Positions 7,428 through 8,770 of a stretch of 8,770 bases of DNA are shown here, in pieces (position 1 is the first letter of the stretch; each line of letters starts with the position of its first letter). A program made the translations under genes and the position numbers. Origin of the DNA: Candidatus Ruthturnera sp. (GTDB lineage Bacteria > Pseudomonadota > Gammaproteobacteria > PS1 > Pseudothioglobaceae); contig JABGOT010000111.1 of the NCBI GenBank assembly GCA_018648985.1, positions 7,335-16,104 of the forward strand, given 5' to 3'. A model generated the notes under the pieces. The model did not search any database. It was given only the letters and a program-made list of their open reading frames with translations, and was not told the origin of the DNA.

Positions 7428-7441
7428 CAAATGCGAGTAAA
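7428..7441 (+). repeat. Direct repeat, right copy
   Basis: CAAATGCGAGTAAA begins exactly after the element's right terminal repeat and includes the start codon of the following gene. It matches 7218-7231 at 13 of 14 positions. Confidence 0.5.
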
Positions 7442-8063
7442 GAGTAAGTGGCACAAAACCCAAGTTAAAACCATTGAAGATATCGGTGGCGCTATGGCGT
7501 TTATTTGCTGGCGCATTACCAAAAATCACCTTGAAGACCTAATCAACGAAGGCTTTGTTATTGAAAAAGAGCAAGTCTTTAATGTCATTGCCGAATACCT
7601 CTGCTTTCTTATTCAATCTATCGATCGTCTAGTATTTAAAACACTGAGCGCTGAACAACGACAAGAGCTTATTAATAAGCTGGCCAAACAATCTGCCTTT
7701 TATTACCAAGAAAATAAAGAAGATCGTATCGGCGAAGGCAATCATTGGAAGGCATTTGTTAATACCTATAATCAACGCTCAAAAGATTACTCAGATTACG
7801 ACTTTGTTGGTGGTGAGCCCGATTATCATTTTTTAAGATATTTTGCTGAAAAGGTAAAATCAGCCATGACCGATGTTGATGAAAAATGGATCGTACAACA
7901 AATGATTGAAATCCAAGCGCCAAAAGCCTTTAAAAAAATCAGCCAGAGTGTTGATGACTTAGTATCAGTTGATAGCATTATCTCTAAAGAAGAACAAATC
8001 AAACAAAAAGAGAATAAAGTCTCGCGCTCAAAACGCCCATCAACTCGCAAGGACTTGCAATAA
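7431..8063 (+). CDS. Conserved-looking hypothetical protein, 210 residues
   Basis: I do not recognise a characterised family. The protein appears soluble and mostly helical: there is no signal peptide and no span long enough for a membrane helix. The N-terminus is basic (MRVKSKWHKTQVKT) and is followed by GGAMAFICWRI (19-29) and a helix-rich region with VFNVIAEYLCFLIQSIDRLVF (49-69). A middle segment is rich in aromatic and acidic residues (YNQRSKDYSDYDFVGGEPDYHFLRYF, about 113-138). The last 25 or so residues are lysine/arginine-rich and probably disordered. Continuous coding composition and a plausible AAAGG (7419-7423) 7 nt before the ATG support a real gene; a stop at 7404-7406 excludes an earlier start. 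That ribosome site lies within the right arm of the inverted repeat. It faces the same way as trxC, 55 nt downstream. From memory, similar unnamed proteins occur in other proteobacteria, but I cannot verify this. Confidence 0.85.
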   Translation: MRVKSKWHKTQVKTIEDIGGAMAFICWRITKNHLEDLINEGFVIEKEQVFNVIAEYLCFLIQSIDRLVFKTLSAEQRQELINKLAKQSAFYYQENKEDRIGEGNHWKAFVNTYNQRSKDYSDYDFVGGEPDYHFLRYFAEKVKSAMTDVDEKWIVQQMIEIQAPKAFKKISQSVDDLVSVDSIISKEEQIKQKENKVSRSKRPSTRKDLQ

Positions 8064-8118
8064 ACACCCGGCACCCATAGATAATACTTAATGATGAAAA
8101 AAAAATTAGGCGTTAAAT

Positions 8119-8541
8119 ATGATTACAATGTGCACCAGCTGTGGCGGGCTCAACAACATTCCAGCAGAGAAATTAGACAACAACCCAAACTGTGGAAAAT
8201 GCAAAAAACCACTCTATAAAGGTGATCCAATCTCAATGACCGGCACACAACTCACGCGTGCCATCGAAAAAACTGATGAATTATTAGTGGTAGATTTTTG
8301 GGCAACTTGGTGTGGCCCATGCCAACAGTTTGCACCAACTTTTAAGCAAGTAACTGCACAGCTTGAGCCTAAAGCACGATTTATCAAAATTGAAACTGAA
8401 GCCGAGCAAGCAATTTCTGCCAAATACAGTATTCGCTCCATCCCAACGTTAGCAATTTTCAAAAATGGCAAAGAAATTGATCGCGTTTCCGGCGCACTCA
8501 GCGCTCCAGACTTTGCTAATTGGGTAAATCAGAGCCTATAA
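8119..8541 (+). CDS. trxC: Thioredoxin 2 (zinc-binding thioredoxin)
   Basis: TrxC is a cytosolic dithiol-disulfide reductant, recycled by thioredoxin reductase and often linked to oxidative stress. The protein has 140 residues, against 139 in E. coli. The N-terminal zinc motif is complete, C5-x2-C8 (CTSC) and C25-x2-C28 (CGKC), and separates TrxC from TrxA. The thioredoxin domain follows with DFWATWCGPC (58-67), redox cysteines C64 and C67, and the cis-proline P108 in RSIPTL. An AGG at 8108-8110 sits 8 nt before the ATG. A weak promoter could lie upstream (TTGCAA 8055-8060, GATAAT 8080-8085, 19-nt spacer), overlapping the end of the previous gene; otherwise the two genes share a transcript. 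No OxyR-type site was evident. Confidence 0.95.
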   Translation: MITMCTSCGGLNNIPAEKLDNNPNCGKCKKPLYKGDPISMTGTQLTRAIEKTDELLVVDFWATWCGPCQQFAPTFKQVTAQLEPKARFIKIETEAEQAISAKYSIRSIPTLAIFKNGKEIDRVSGALSAPDFANWVNQSL

Positions 8542-8721
8542 ACACTCACTCGTAAAATTTCTTAAATTTTTGTAAAAGTGGGAATAAATAGTTATTTATT
8601 AGCTAAATATCATTAAAAAATGGCTATTTTTGATTATATTTACGAGTTTTTATCGGTAGTTTTGATTATTTACAATATTTTTAACAAGTTATTTGCAGGC
8701 AATCTCTAAACCTCAGACAAA
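8542..8721. other. AT-rich spacer without a gene
   Basis: I see no credible coding frame here. It contains a perfect 8-bp inverted repeat AATAAATA/TATTTATT around GT (8583-8600) and a 9-bp inverted pair ACTCGTAAA (8548-8556) with TTTACGAGT (8639-8647), 82 nt apart. Several A and T tracts are also present. In such AT-rich DNA these could arise by chance. No good terminator follows trxC directly, so its transcript probably runs to the hairpin at 8722. Confidence 0.5.
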
Positions 8722-8757
8722 AAAATACCCCAGCATCATCGATGTCTGGGGTATTTT
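8722..8757. terminator. Bidirectional rho-independent terminator
   Basis: A 12-bp stem AAAATACCCCAG (8722-8733) pairs exactly with CTGGGGTATTTT (8746-8757). A further CATC/GATG pairing (8734-8737 with 8741-8744) sits at the tip with one bulged T. A tracts on the left and a T run on the right let it stop transcription from both sides. It probably ends trxC transcription and that of a minus-strand gene beyond the right edge. Confidence 0.88.
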
Positions 8758-8770
8758 GAATTTAAAGCCT

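Noticed and set aside
7826..8074. 82-residue minus-strand frame opposite the hypothetical gene
   Set aside because: Antisense to a longer, better coding frame, with no recognisable motif.
8091..8220. Short frame starting MMKKKLGVKYDY that overlaps the trxC start out of frame
   Set aside because: No ribosome site upstream, and most of it is a shifted reading of trxC codons.
1..8770. tRNA or rRNA genes, CRISPR arrays, phage or defence genes
   Set aside because: All long stretches are explained by housekeeping genes. I saw no cloverleaf, regularly spaced repeats, integrase, transposase or nuclease motifs.

Overview
The window is a compact stretch of a low-GC gammaproteobacterial chromosome. 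Evidence for this is the FabA/FabB pair (anaerobic unsaturated fatty acid synthesis), a MetZ-type sulfhydrylase, separate SecD and SecF, and a zinc-binding thioredoxin 2. The AT-rich composition and protein flavour recall the sulfur-oxidising SUP05/Thioglobus group and its symbiotic relatives. That placement is an impression from memory, not something tested here.

Layout: (1) The 3' half of metZ (+) enters from the left edge. (2) fabA and fabB (+) follow as a translationally coupled pair, probably from their own promoter. (3) A strong bidirectional terminator separates fabB from a convergent minus-strand operon read serS, yajC, secD, secF. SecD and SecF overlap by ATGA, and the other gaps are about 20 nt. 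(4) A small single-domain rhodanese gene (+) is divergent from serS, with its probable promoter lying over the first serS codons. (5) The spacer after it holds a 176-bp near-palindromic element with 25-bp terminal inverted repeats (23 of 25 matching), resembling a non-autonomous MITE or a large structured repeat. It ends 3 bp before the next start codon. (6) An uncharacterised 210-residue protein (+) and then trxC (+) follow. (7) About 180 bp of AT-rich spacer leads to a second strong bidirectional terminator at the right edge, which suggests a convergent gene beyond it.

How the genes work together: most of the window is housekeeping. FabA makes and isomerises the C10 enoyl intermediate and FabB elongates the cis product. 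YajC, SecD and SecF assist Sec translocation. SerS charges tRNA-Ser. MetZ, the rhodanese and TrxC all handle sulfur or thiols but are not one operon. The only part that is clearly not routine is the inverted-repeat element at 7252-7427: its right arm supplies the ribosome binding site of the unknown gene, and a 14-bp imperfect direct repeat lies around it. I found no RNA genes, CRISPR array, intact transposase or phage genes.
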